Shown piece by piece: positions 46,938 to 56,099 of a stretch of DNA of 64,000 nt. The stretch comes from Streptococcus pseudopneumoniae. Its GTDB lineage: Bacteria > Bacillota > Bacilli > Lactobacillales > Streptococcaceae. The notes beneath the pieces were generated by a model, which worked only from the letters and a program-made list of their open reading frames with translations, did no database searches and was not told the DNA's origin. Each line of letters begins with the position of its first letter. Position 1 is the stretch's first letter. The position numbers and the translations under genes are program-made. The stretch is taken from positions 1 through 64,000 of the forward strand of contig NZ_JVRR01000126.1 in assembly GCF_001070715.1 (NCBI RefSeq), written 5' to 3'.

Positions 46938-48164
46938 ATGAAAGTATTTCTTCAAAATAGAGATTTTAGGCAATTAACCATCAACCAGTGGATTTCAACG
47001 GTTGGGGATACGATTTTTTATCTGGCCTTTTTGAATTATGTGGCAGATGCCTCTTTTGCCCCTTTGGCGATTTTACTTATCACGATTTCAGAAACCCTGC
47101 CCCAAGTTCTGCAAATCTTTCTGGGAGTTTTGGCGGATTTTCAACATCATCGTGTCTTGAAATACACAGTCATTAGTTTTGCAAAATTTTTGCTTTACTC
47201 TATAGTTTCTTTATCACTTTCAGGGCAGTCCTTTTCCTTAGTACTAGTAGCATTTATTTGTCTGATTAACCTCTTGTCTGACACATTGAGTTATTTTTCA
47301 GGCGCCATGCTCACTCCGATTTTCATTAGAATTATTGGGCAAGATCATCTGGCAGAAGCTATTGGATTTAAACAGTCAACTGTCAGTTTGGTGAAAACAA
47401 TCAGTAATATTCTAGGAGGAGTCTTATTAGGTATTCTATCCATCCAGTTTATTTCCTTACTGAACGCTCTTACCTTTTTAATCGCATTTTTAGGTATCCT
47501 CTTCATAAAAAATGACCTCTTGAAAGTAGAAAAAACGATTAGCTATCAAGAAGGACTCTCTGTAAAATCCTTTTGCCAGCATTTGCTCCAATCATCGAAA
47601 TTGATATGGAATATGAATAAGGTGCTCTTGGTTTTGTTTATTATCTCTATTAGTCAAGCAGTGATAAATGTTACAGTTCCTATTACTACTCTGTTTTTGA
47701 GGAATCAGCCCTTTTTGAATTTACAAACAGGTCAATCTCTTGCCTTGTTATCCACTCTTGAATTAGCAGCCCTTATTGTCGGAAGTCTTGTGAGTGGCTA
47801 TCTGAAAAATACGATTTCTATAAAAACAGCTCTCTATGCCTCACTTGTCATCCAGTTGCTTCTTCTAGTAGGATTTGCCACAGTTCGTTTTGACTGGATT
47901 CTCATCTTTAGTGCCTTAGACGCCTTTTTCGCAGGTATTCTCTCTCCTCGATTACAGGAACTCGTCTTTAAACAAATACCTGAGGAGTCAATGGGAGCAG
48001 TTCAATCTTCTATCGGTGCTATTACGGTTGTTTTACCTAGCTTATTTACAATAGCTTTGGTAACCATTGCTACTAGCTTTGGAACTCTGGCAGTTAGCTT
48101 TGTTTTACTGCTATTTCTTCTAGTTGCCTTTGTCATGCTTCTGAATATTCGTGAAAGTATTTAG
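46938..48164 (+). CDS. MFS transporter of the Rgg-controlled operon
   Basis: 408 residues from ATG at 46938 (AAGGAG 5 nt upstream; a GTG three bases earlier is less well placed). Twelve hydrophobic helices with MFS_3/macrolide-efflux-like sequence (LRQLTINQWISTVGDTIFYLAFL type start, FLGVLADFQHHRVLK loop). It may export the peptide product or another signal molecule. The 150-bp gap before it contains a decayed-looking frame and no promoter. Confidence 0.8.
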   Translation: MKVFLQNRDFRQLTINQWISTVGDTIFYLAFLNYVADASFAPLAILLITISETLPQVLQIFLGVLADFQHHRVLKYTVISFAKFLLYSIVSLSLSGQSFSLVLVAFICLINLLSDTLSYFSGAMLTPIFIRIIGQDHLAEAIGFKQSTVSLVKTISNILGGVLLGILSIQFISLLNALTFLIAFLGILFIKNDLLKVEKTISYQEGLSVKSFCQHLLQSSKLIWNMNKVLLVLFIISISQAVINVTVPITTLFLRNQPFLNLQTGQSLALLSTLELAALIVGSLVSGYLKNTISIKTALYASLVIQLLLLVGFATVRFDWILIFSALDAFFAGILSPRLQELVFKQIPEESMGAVQSSIGAITVVLPSLFTIALVTIATSFGTLAVSFVLLLFLLVAFVMLLNIRESI

Positions 48165-48189
48165 CGGAGAATTTCTATAATATATATTT

Positions 48190-48213
48190 GAGACTGGATT
48201 GCCAGTCTTTTTA
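48190..48213 (+). terminator. Intrinsic terminator of the Rgg-controlled operon
   Basis: AGACTGG and CCAGTCT arms with loop ATTG, then TTTTT. Confidence 0.8.
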
Positions 48214-48323
48214 TGATAGCTACAATCAGCAGACTTTTTTCTCTTTCCTGAATGTGTTATAATAGTCCGTACTGTGGCTGTATTTAGGAACAGCTTAAAA
48301 ATTAAGACAATACGAGGAGAAAG

Positions 48324-49019
48324 ATGAAAGAAAAAGGATTTTGGGAGGGGGCGCAGGCAGCCATGCCAACGGCCCTTGGTTATGTCAGTATCGGCCTGGC
48401 CTGTGGGATTATTGGTGCGCCCTATGTGACACCTGTTGAGATGGGCTTGATGAGCCTCTTTGTTTATGCTGGGAGTGCTCAGTTTGCCATGTTGGCCCTG
48501 ATTGCGGTTCAAGCTCCTGTGGCAGCTATTGCTATGACGGTTTTTTTGATCAATTTGCGTCTCTTTTTGTTGAGTTTGCATGCGTCGACCTATTTCCGTC
48601 ATACCAGTCTCTGGCACAATATCGGTATGTCTAGTATCTTGACGGATGAGACTTATGGTGTCTTGATGGGCGAGTTAGCCCATACAGATAAGGTCAATCC
48701 TATGTGGATGCACGGAAACAATCTTAACAGCTATGTGGCTTGGTTTGTGGGAACAGTTGCCGGAACGGCTCTGGGTGGTCTGCTTCCAAATCCAGAAATC
48801 TTTGGATTGGATTTTGCCCTGGTTGGGATGTTCATTGGAATTTTTGCTTCGCAATTCCAGATTATGCAAAGACGAATTCCTGTCCGCAATCTGCTGATTA
48901 TCCTAGCAGTTGTTGCGGTGTCCTTCTTTTTACTCTTGACAGTGGTGTCTCAGTCACTAGCTGTTCTGTTTGCGACCTTGCTAGGTTGTACAATGGGGGT
49001 GGTTTTAGATGGTCAGTAA
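48324..49019 (+). CDS. azlC: AzlC-type branched-chain amino-acid exporter, large subunit
   Basis: 231 residues with hydrophobic helices and the AzlC signature region (AAMPTALGYVSIGLACGIIG, FVYAGSAQFAMLAL, NLRLFLLSLH). With AzlD it exports branched-chain amino acids or analogues. Promoter TG-T-TATAAT at 48255-48263. It overlaps azlD by 11 nt. Confidence 0.9.
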   Translation: MKEKGFWEGAQAAMPTALGYVSIGLACGIIGAPYVTPVEMGLMSLFVYAGSAQFAMLALIAVQAPVAAIAMTVFLINLRLFLLSLHASTYFRHTSLWHNIGMSSILTDETYGVLMGELAHTDKVNPMWMHGNNLNSYVAWFVGTVAGTALGGLLPNPEIFGLDFALVGMFIGIFASQFQIMQRRIPVRNLLIILAVVAVSFFLLLTVVSQSLAVLFATLLGCTMGVVLDGQ

Positions 49020-49332
49020 GTATCTTTTATTAGCAGTTATTTTCTCTGGCTTGGTGACGTGGATTCCCCGTATAATTCCCTTCATCTTGGTCAAGTATAA
49101 GGGCTTGCCTGCGATCGTTGAGCGTTTTTTGAAGTTCTTGCCCGTTTCTATTATCTTTGCCTTGATTCTTTCAAGCGTAGTGACAGGCAAGGTTGGGAGC
49201 TTTCCTCAAATCAAATGGCTGGACTTCTTAGCAGTCTTTCCAACAGCTTGGGTAGCCTTTCGCTACCGCAATCTAGTCGGAACGGTTCTCTTTGGAGTGG
49301 TCCTAATTGCAGTTTTACGTTTGGTCTTTTAA
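49009..49332 (+). CDS. azlD: AzlD-type small subunit of branched-chain amino-acid exporter
   Basis: 107 residues with three or four hydrophobic helices (VTWIPRIIPFILVKYKGLPAIVERFLKFLPVSIIFALI). It overlaps azlC, as is usual for this pair. A BOX element begins immediately at its stop codon. Confidence 0.88.
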   Translation: MVSKYLLLAVIFSGLVTWIPRIIPFILVKYKGLPAIVERFLKFLPVSIIFALILSSVVTGKVGSFPQIKWLDFLAVFPTAWVAFRYRNLVGTVLFGVVLIAVLRLVF

Positions 49333-49529
49333 TACTCTCCGAAAATCTCTTCAAACCACGTCAGCTTTGCCTTGCCGTATATATGGTTACTGACTTCGTC
49401 AGTTCTATCCACAACCTCAAAACTGTGTTTTGAGCTGACTTCGTCAGTCTTATCTCCAACCTCAAAACAGTGTTTTGAGCAACCTGCGGCTAGCTTTCTA
49501 GTTTGCTCTTTGATTTTCATTGAGTATAA
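49331..49529 (+). repeat. BOX element with two boxB units
   Basis: boxA (TACTCTCCGAAAATCTCTTC ... CTTTGCCTTGCCGTA), two consecutive boxB units of about 45 bp (TGACTTCGTCAGT ... AAAACTGTGTTTTGAGC, then a second copy with AAAACAGTGTTTTGAGC) and boxC ending CATTGAGTATAAA. It lies between azlD and an amino-acid binding-protein gene. Confidence 0.92.
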
Positions 49530-49599
49530 ATTAGCCATAAAGAAAATCTATCACAGAGATAAATATCATATAATGGCATAATTACTTTTTTTCTGATAA

Positions 49600-50463
<864 letters not shown>

Positions 50464-50468
50464 TTTTT

Positions 50469-50510
50469 TGAAATCATCCATTCTGATGAAGATGGGTGAT
50501 TTCTCAGTTT
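50469..50510 (+). terminator. Intrinsic terminator before metQ
   Basis: GAAATCATCCAT and ATGGGTGATTTC arms, followed by a T-rich tract. Confidence 0.65.
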
Positions 50511-50517
50511 TTAGAGG

Positions 50518-50534
50518 TATAGTTTTAAACTATA
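50518..50534 (+). promoter_or_regulatory. Methionine-regulon operator (CmhR/MetR-type box)
   Basis: TATAGTTTTAAACTATA is a perfect palindrome around a central T. It fits the CmhR box TATAGTTTSAAACTATA that I recall for S. pneumoniae, except for T at the central S, and lies 83 bp upstream of metQ. Confidence 0.78.
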
Positions 50535-50616
50535 TATCTGACTATCTAATAACAATTTGTGCAATTGAACAAAGTATGAGATACTAGTACGGTATTATTT
50601 TTAAGGAGAAAGAATC

Positions 50617-51471
50617 ATGAAAATTAAAAAATGGCTTGGTGTAGCAGCCCTTGCTACAGTCGCAGGTTTGGCTCTTGCAGCTTGCGGAAACTCAGAAAAG
50701 AAAGCAGACAATGCAACAACTATCAAAATCGCAACTGTTAACCGTAGCGGTTCTGAAGAAGCTCGTTGGGATAAAGTTCAAGAATTGGTTAAAAAAGACG
50801 GAATTACCTTGGAATTTACAGAGTTCACAGACTACTCACAACCAAACAAGGCAACTGCTGATGGGGAAGTAGACTTGAACGCTTTCCAACACTATAACTT
50901 CTTGAACAACTGGAACAAAGAAAACGGAAAAGACCTTGTAGCGATTGCTGATACTTACATCTCTCCAATCCGCCTTTACTCAGGTTTGAATGGAAGTGAC
51001 AACAAGTACACTAAAGTAGAAGACATCCCAGCAAACGGAGAAATCGCTGTACCGAACGATGCTACAAACGAAAGCCGTGCGCTTTACTTGCTTCAATCAG
51101 CTGGCTTGATTAAATTGGACGTTTCAGGAACTGCTCTTGCAACAGTTGCTAACATCAAAGAAAATCCAAAGAACTTGAAAATCACTGAATTGGACGCTAG
51201 CCAAACAGCTCGTTCATTGTCATCAGTTGACGCTGCCGTTGTAAACAATACCTTCGTTACAGAAGCAAAATTGGACTACAAAAAAGCACTTTTCAAAGAA
51301 CAAGCTGATGAAAACTCAAAACAATGGTACAACATCATCGTTGCGAAAAAAGATTGGGAGTCATCACCAAAAGCTGATGCTATCAAGAAAGTTGTTGCAG
51401 CTTACCATACAGATGAAGTGAAAAAAGTTATCGAAGAAACATCAGACGGTTTGGATCAACCAGTTTGGTAA
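50617..51471 (+). CDS. metQ: Methionine-binding lipoprotein MetQ
   Basis: 284 residues with a lipobox (GLALAAC) and the NlpA/MetQ fold (ATVNRSGSEEARWDKVQELV, GEVDLNAFQHYNFLNNWN, IAVPNDATNESRALYLL). It captures D/L-methionine for MetNP encoded downstream. GGAG is 9 nt upstream. The CmhR box upstream indicates methionine control. Confidence 0.93.
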   Translation: MKIKKWLGVAALATVAGLALAACGNSEKKADNATTIKIATVNRSGSEEARWDKVQELVKKDGITLEFTEFTDYSQPNKATADGEVDLNAFQHYNFLNNWNKENGKDLVAIADTYISPIRLYSGLNGSDNKYTKVEDIPANGEIAVPNDATNESRALYLLQSAGLIKLDVSGTALATVANIKENPKNLKITELDASQTARSLSSVDAAVVNNTFVTEAKLDYKKALFKEQADENSKQWYNIIVAKKDWESSPKADAIKKVVAAYHTDEVKKVIEETSDGLDQPVW

Positions 51472-51482
51472 TAAGAAACAGG

Positions 51483-51517
51483 GAGGTGGGAGAGAGAATT
51501 CCACCTCTTGCTTTTGT
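51483..51517 (+). terminator. Hairpin between metQ and the peptidase gene
   Basis: GAGGTGG and CCACCTC arms followed by TTGCTTTTG. It probably gives partial termination, leaving metQ in excess of the transporter genes. Confidence 0.6.
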
Positions 51518-51570
51518 ATAGAGCATGGATTGTAAAGAAGACTATAGTTTCATAGAAAGGTAGAGAGAAT

Positions 51571-52944
51571 ATGGTTTTTCCTAGTGAACAAGAACAGATT
51601 GAAAAATTTGAAAAGGATCATGTAGCCCAGCATTATTTTGAGGTTTTGCGTACCTTGATTTCTAAGAAGTCGGTCTTTGCCCAGCAGGTTGGACTCAAGG
51701 AAGTCGCAAACTATCTGGGTGAGATTTTCAAGCGCGTTGGAGCTGAAGTGGAGATTGATGAGACTTATACGGCTCCCTTTGTCATGGCGCATTTCAAGAG
51801 TTCGCGCCCAGATGCCAAGACCTTGATTTTCTATAACCACTATGACACTGTACCAGCGGATGGGGATCAGGTCTGGACAGAGGATCCCTTTACGCTTTCA
51901 GTTCGCAATGGCTTCATGTATGGGCGTGGGGTTGACGATGATAAGGGTCATATCACAGCTCGTTTGAGTGCTTTGAGAAAATATATGCAGCACCACGATG
52001 ACCTGCCTGTCAATATCAGCTTTATCATGGAGGGTGCGGAGGAATCGGCCTCGACAGACCTAGATAAGTATTTGGAAAAACATGCGGATAAACTCCGTGG
52101 TGCAGATTTGTTGGTCTGGGAACAAGGAACCAAAAATGCCTTGGAACAGCTGGAAATTTCTGGTGGAAATAAGGGGATTGTGACCTTTGATGCCAAGGTG
52201 AAAAGTGCTGATGTGGATATCCATTCTAGTTATGGTGGGGTTGTAGAATCAGCTCCCTGGTACCTCCTTCAAGCCTTACAGTCTCTTCGCGCTGCAGATG
52301 GCCGTATCTTGGTTGAAGGCTTGTACGAAGAAGTGCAAGAGCCAAATGAACGAGAAATGGCCTTGCTAGAAACTTATGGTCAACGAAACCCAGAGGAGGT
52401 TAGTCGGATTTATGGATTGGAGTTGCCTCTCTTACAGGAGGAGCGGATGGCCTTTCTAAAACGTTTCTTTTTCGAGCCAGCGCTTAATATCGAAGGAATC
52501 CAGTCAGGTTATCAAGGTCAGGGTGTTAAGACTATTTTGCCTGCAGAAGCCAGTGCCAAGCTAGAGGTTCGTCTGGTTCCGGGCTTAGAACCGCATGATG
52601 TTCTGGAAAAAATTCGGAAACAGCTAGACAAAAATGGCTTTGATAGGGTAGAATTATACTATACCTTGGGAGAGATGAGCTATCGAAGCGATATGAGCGC
52701 ACCAGCCATTCTCAATGTGATCGAGTTGGCTAAGAAATTCTATCCACAGGGCGTTTCAGTCTTGCCGACGACAGCGGGGACAGGGCCTATGCATACGGTC
52801 TTTGATGCCCTAGAGGTGCCTATGGTAGCCTTTGGTCTAGGAAATGCCAATAGCCGAGACCACGGTGGAGATGAAAATGTGCGAATCGCCGATTACTATA
52901 CCCATATTGAATTAGTAGAGGAGCTGATTAGAAGCTATGAGTAG
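51571..52944 (+). CDS. M20-family dipeptidase/peptidase
   Basis: 457 residues with the M20 metal motifs: [22 protein letters not shown] and [10 protein letters not shown] (catalytic Glu and metal ligand), a dimerisation domain (about 205-370), and the late His in [10 protein letters not shown]. Such enzymes hydrolyse dipeptides or N-acyl amino acids. Between metQ and metNP it may release methionine from peptides or modified forms. It overlaps metN by 8 nt. Confidence 0.88.
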   Translation: MVFPSEQEQIEKFEKDHVAQHYFEVLRTLISKKSVFAQQVGLKEVANYLGEIFKRVGAEVEIDETYTAPFVMAHFKSSRPDAKTLIFYNHYDTVPADGDQVWTEDPFTLSVRNGFMYGRGVDDDKGHITARLSALRKYMQHHDDLPVNISFIMEGAEESASTDLDKYLEKHADKLRGADLLVWEQGTKNALEQLEISGGNKGIVTFDAKVKSADVDIHSSYGGVVESAPWYLLQALQSLRAADGRILVEGLYEEVQEPNEREMALLETYGQRNPEEVSRIYGLELPLLQEERMAFLKRFFFEPALNIEGIQSGYQGQGVKTILPAEASAKLEVRLVPGLEPHDVLEKIRKQLDKNGFDRVELYYTLGEMSYRSDMSAPAILNVIELAKKFYPQGVSVLPTTAGTGPMHTVFDALEVPMVAFGLGNANSRDHGGDENVRIADYYTHIELVEELIRSYE

Positions 52945-53998
52945 AGATATTATCAAGTTAGATCAGATCGATGTGACTTTTCATCAAAAGAAGAGAACCA
53001 TCACAGCGGTCAAGGATGTGACCATTCACATCCAAGAAGGGGATATCTACGGAATCGTTGGATATTCTGGAGCAGGGAAATCAACCCTTGTACGGGTGAT
53101 TAACCTCTTGCAAAAGCCATCTGCAGGGAAAATTACCATTGACGACGATGTGATTTTTGATGGCAAGGTAACCTTGACAGCCGAGCAGTTGCGTCGTAAA
53201 CGTCAGGATATCGGGATGATTTTCCAGCATTTTAACCTGATGAGCCAAAAGACGGCAGAGGAGAATGTAGCCTTTGCCCTCAAACACTCTGGACTCAGCA
53301 AGGAAGAAAAGAAGGCTAAAGTAGCCAAGTTGTTGGACTTGGTTGGCTTGGCAGACCGTGCTGAAAACTACCCTTCACAACTATCTGGAGGACAAAAACA
53401 GCGTGTAGCCATTGCGCGTGCCTTGGCAAATGATCCAAAAATCTTGATTTCAGACGAGTCAACTTCTGCCCTTGATCCGAAGACAACCAAGCAAATTTTG
53501 GCCTTGTTGCAAGATTTGAACCAAAAATTAGGCTTAACTGTTGTCTTGATTACGCATGAAATGCAGATTGTCAAAGATATTGCCAATCGTGTGGCAGTCA
53601 TGCAGGATGGGCATTTGATTGAAGAGGGCAGTGTTCTTGAAATCTTCTCAGATCCTAAACAGCCTTTGACTCAAGACTTTATCTCAACAGCCACAGGCAT
53701 TGATGAAGCTATGGTCAAGATTGAGAAGCAAGAAATCGTGGAACATCTGTCTGAAAACAGTCTCTTGGTGCAACTCAAGTATGCAGGTGCTTCAACAGAC
53801 GAGCCACTTTTGAATGAATTGTACAAGCACTACCAAGTAACGGCTAATATCCTCTATGGAAATATCGAAATCCTCGATGGCACTCCTGTTGGAGAATTAG
53901 TTGTGGTCTTGTCAGGTGAAAAAGCAGCGTTGGCAGGTGCTCAAGAAGCCATTCGTCAAGCAGGCGTACAACTAAAAGTATTGAAGGGAGGACAGTAA
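52937..53998 (+). CDS. metN: Methionine ABC transporter ATP-binding protein
   Basis: 353 residues with Walker [10 protein letters not shown], signature LSGGQKQR, Walker [13 protein letters not shown] (Ser replaces the usual Glu-Pro pair order: DEST), switch THEM, and a C-terminal NIL domain (about 260-350) that binds methionine for trans-inhibition. It ends 1 nt before the permease gene. Confidence 0.94.
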   Translation: MSRDIIKLDQIDVTFHQKKRTITAVKDVTIHIQEGDIYGIVGYSGAGKSTLVRVINLLQKPSAGKITIDDDVIFDGKVTLTAEQLRRKRQDIGMIFQHFNLMSQKTAEENVAFALKHSGLSKEEKKAKVAKLLDLVGLADRAENYPSQLSGGQKQRVAIARALANDPKILISDESTSALDPKTTKQILALLQDLNQKLGLTVVLITHEMQIVKDIANRVAVMQDGHLIEEGSVLEIFSDPKQPLTQDFISTATGIDEAMVKIEKQEIVEHLSENSLLVQLKYAGASTDEPLLNELYKHYQVTANILYGNIEILDGTPVGELVVVLSGEKAALAGAQEAIRQAGVQLKVLKGGQ

Positions 53999-53999
53999 G

Positions 54000-54692
54000 A
54001 TGGAATCATTGATTCAAACCTATTTGCCAAATGTCTATAAAATGGGCTGGGCTGGTCAGGCAGGCTGGGGAACAGCCATCTACTTAACCCTCTATATGAC
54101 AGTTCTTTCCTTCATCATCGGAGGGTTCTTGGGACTGGTAGCAGGTCTCTTCCTTGTCTTGACAGCGCCAGGTGGTGTCTTGGAAAATAAGGTTGTCTTT
54201 TGGATTTTGGATAAGATTACCTCTATTTTCCGTGCGGTACCATTTATCATTCTCTTGGCAGTCTTGTCACCCTTCTCTCATCTAATCGTAGGAACAAGCA
54301 TTGGTCCAAATGCGGCTATCGTACCGCTATCTTTTGCAGTCTTTGCCTTCTTTGCCCGTCAGGTGCAGGTTGTCTTGGCTGAGCTAGATGGTGGTGTTAT
54401 TGAGGCGGCTCAAGCGAGCGGAGCGACATTCTGGGATATCGTAGGTGTTTATCTATCCGAAGGTCTTCCAGATTTGATCCGTGTGACGACTGTAACCTTG
54501 ATTTCACTTGTTGGTGAAACAGCCATGGCTGGAGCGGTTGGTGCTGGTGGTATCGGTAACGTAGCCATCGCTTATGGATTTAACCGCTACAATCACGATG
54601 TAACTATCTTGGCAACCATCATTATCATTTTGATTATCTTTGCAATCCAATTCTTGGGAGATTTCTTGACTAAGAAATTGAGCCATAAATAA
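54000..54692 (+). CDS. metP: Methionine ABC transporter permease
   Basis: 230 residues with five helices and the EAA-type loop (EAAQASGATFWDIVGVYLSEGLPDLI). Called MetI in E. coli. Last gene of the metQ-peptidase-metN-metP cluster. Confidence 0.93.
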   Translation: MESLIQTYLPNVYKMGWAGQAGWGTAIYLTLYMTVLSFIIGGFLGLVAGLFLVLTAPGGVLENKVVFWILDKITSIFRAVPFIILLAVLSPFSHLIVGTSIGPNAAIVPLSFAVFAFFARQVQVVLAELDGGVIEAAQASGATFWDIVGVYLSEGLPDLIRVTTVTLISLVGETAMAGAVGAGGIGNVAIAYGFNRYNHDVTILATIIIILIIFAIQFLGDFLTKKLSHK

Positions 54693-54696
54693 AATA

Positions 54697-54745
54697 GGCG
54701 CCATAATATCCATAGGGGGTTACCCACTACAAATATTATAGAGCC
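54697..54745. repeat. Imperfect inverted repeat after metP
   Basis: GGCGCCATAATAT (54697-54709) and ATATTATAGAGCC (54733-54745) pair with two mismatches, with a GGGTTACCC motif in the loop. It precedes the terminator and has no T run of its own. Confidence 0.55.
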
Positions 54746-54749
54746 AAAT

Positions 54750-54775
54750 AAAAAAGAGCCGTATGGCTCTTTTTT
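54750..54775. terminator. Bidirectional terminator between metP and the MptD-like gene
   Basis: AAAAAGAGCC and GGCTCTTTTT arms around GTAT. Confidence 0.9.
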
Positions 54776-54780
54776 AGTAA

Positions 54781-55350
54781 TCAGATTTTCTGTGCAAATT
54801 TTTTACTCAAGGCTTGTCCAATCAAGGCACCCGCTAGGGCTCCGATGACAATACTTGCGATAAATAAAAGGATGGTTCCAGGATTTGGCGCAACCATGAT
54901 ACGGTCGATATATTCTTGGGATTTTCCTCTTGCTAGTAGGGTAGCCATATAGGCTTTGGGCGCAATCCACATGATTAGAATTGGTCCTGATGTGCTAAAG
55001 GCAAAGAGTATGAAAGAAAGGAAATTCTTAGTTTGGTCCTTGTATTTTCCGAAGTTAGCTACTGCATCTGCTAGCAGGCCACAGATAATTCCAGGAAGGA
55101 AGGCACCGGCACCGTGTTTAGTTCCTAAGAAAAAGAGCGCAATGACAAGGCCGATAGTGGTAATGGCTCCAAAGCGCGGAACTTTTGCGACTAGGATCAT
55201 ATAGACGCTACCGCCGACAAGGGCAGTAAAAGCAGGCGCATAAAACATGTTTCCAGTTTGGTCAAAGAGATTGCCCAAAAGGACACCAATCCCCATGCAG
55301 AGGAAGTAAAGAACTGCAAAAAGCAGTGTAGTTAAGATAGATTTTTTCAT
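54781..55350 (-). CDS. MptD/Trep_Strep-family putative ECF transporter S component
   Basis: 189 residues with five or six hydrophobic helices (FLCMGIGVLLGNLF, MFYAPAFTALVGGSVYMILVAKVP, GIICGLLADAVANFGKY). The MptD/Trep_Strep family is predicted to be the substrate-binding S component of energy-coupling-factor transporters, using the shared EcfAAT module encoded elsewhere. The ligand is not known. The start is preceded by GGAGA. Confidence 0.78.
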   Translation of the reverse strand: MKKSILTTLLFAVLYFLCMGIGVLLGNLFDQTGNMFYAPAFTALVGGSVYMILVAKVPRFGAITTIGLVIALFFLGTKHGAGAFLPGIICGLLADAVANFGKYKDQTKNFLSFILFAFSTSGPILIMWIAPKAYMATLLARGKSQEYIDRIMVAPNPGTILLFIASIVIGALAGALIGQALSKKFAQKI

Positions 55351-55429
55351 GAATCATCTCCTGATAATTTTTTCACAATTCTCATTTTACCATGGTTTGG
55401 TGGGATTGTAAATGGATACTAGAAGTTTT

Positions 55430-55455
55430 TGAAAACGCTTGAAATATGATATAAT
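55430..55455 (+). promoter_or_regulatory. Promoter of yesL-kinase-regulator genes with a cre-like site
   Basis: TATAAT at 55450-55455 with extended TG. TGAAAACGCTTGAA (55430-55443) matches the cre consensus at 12 of 14 positions and lies just upstream of the -10. Confidence 0.5.
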
Positions 55456-55484
55456 AGTTTCATAGTTATTTTTAGGAGGATATC

Positions 55485-56099
55485 ATGGGGAGATTTTTAG
55501 ACTTTGTCTTTAATCGTTTCTTTTTAGGGATGATTGCGACAGCCTTCTTTTGGCTATTAACTTTAGCAGGAGGGATTATCCTTGGCCTAGCGCCTGCTAG
55601 TGCCACCTTGATGAGCTTGTATGCAGAACATGGTTATAGCTTTCGGGAATATAGCTTGAAGGAGGCTTGGTCTCTTTATAAGCAAAATTTTGTTTCAAGC
55701 AACCTGATTTTCTATAGCTTTTTAGGGGTGGATCTAGTTTTGGTCTATGGCCTGTATCTCTTGGTGCAATTGCCTCATCAGACTATTATTCATTTGATTG
55801 CGACCTTTTTTAATGTTCTAGTAGTTGCCCTGTTGTTTTTGGCCTATACAGTATCTTTGAAATTACAAGTTTATTTTGACCTATCTTATCGAAATAGTCT
55901 CAAATTATCCTTGATTGGCATCTTTATGAGTTTAGCAGCTGTGGCAAAGGTTCTCCTTGGAACTGTGCTACTTGTGGCAATTGGTTACTATATGCCTGCT
56001 CTTCTTTTCTTTGTAGGAATTGGGATGTGGCATTTCTTTATCAGTGATATGTTGGAACCGGTCTATGAAAGTATCCATGAAAAATTGGCGACAAAATAG
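55485..56099 (+). CDS. YesL-like DUF624 membrane protein
   Basis: 204 residues with five hydrophobic helices (FLGMIATAFFWLLTLAGGIILGLAPASATLMSLY). YesL proteins occur with YesM/YesN-type two-component systems and sugar transporters. AGGAGG lies upstream. Its end overlaps the kinase start. Confidence 0.82.
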   Translation: MGRFLDFVFNRFFLGMIATAFFWLLTLAGGIILGLAPASATLMSLYAEHGYSFREYSLKEAWSLYKQNFVSSNLIFYSFLGVDLVLVYGLYLLVQLPHQTIIHLIATFFNVLVVALLFLAYTVSLKLQVYFDLSYRNSLKLSLIGIFMSLAAVAKVLLGTVLLVAIGYYMPALLFFVGIGMWHFFISDMLEPVYESIHEKLATK

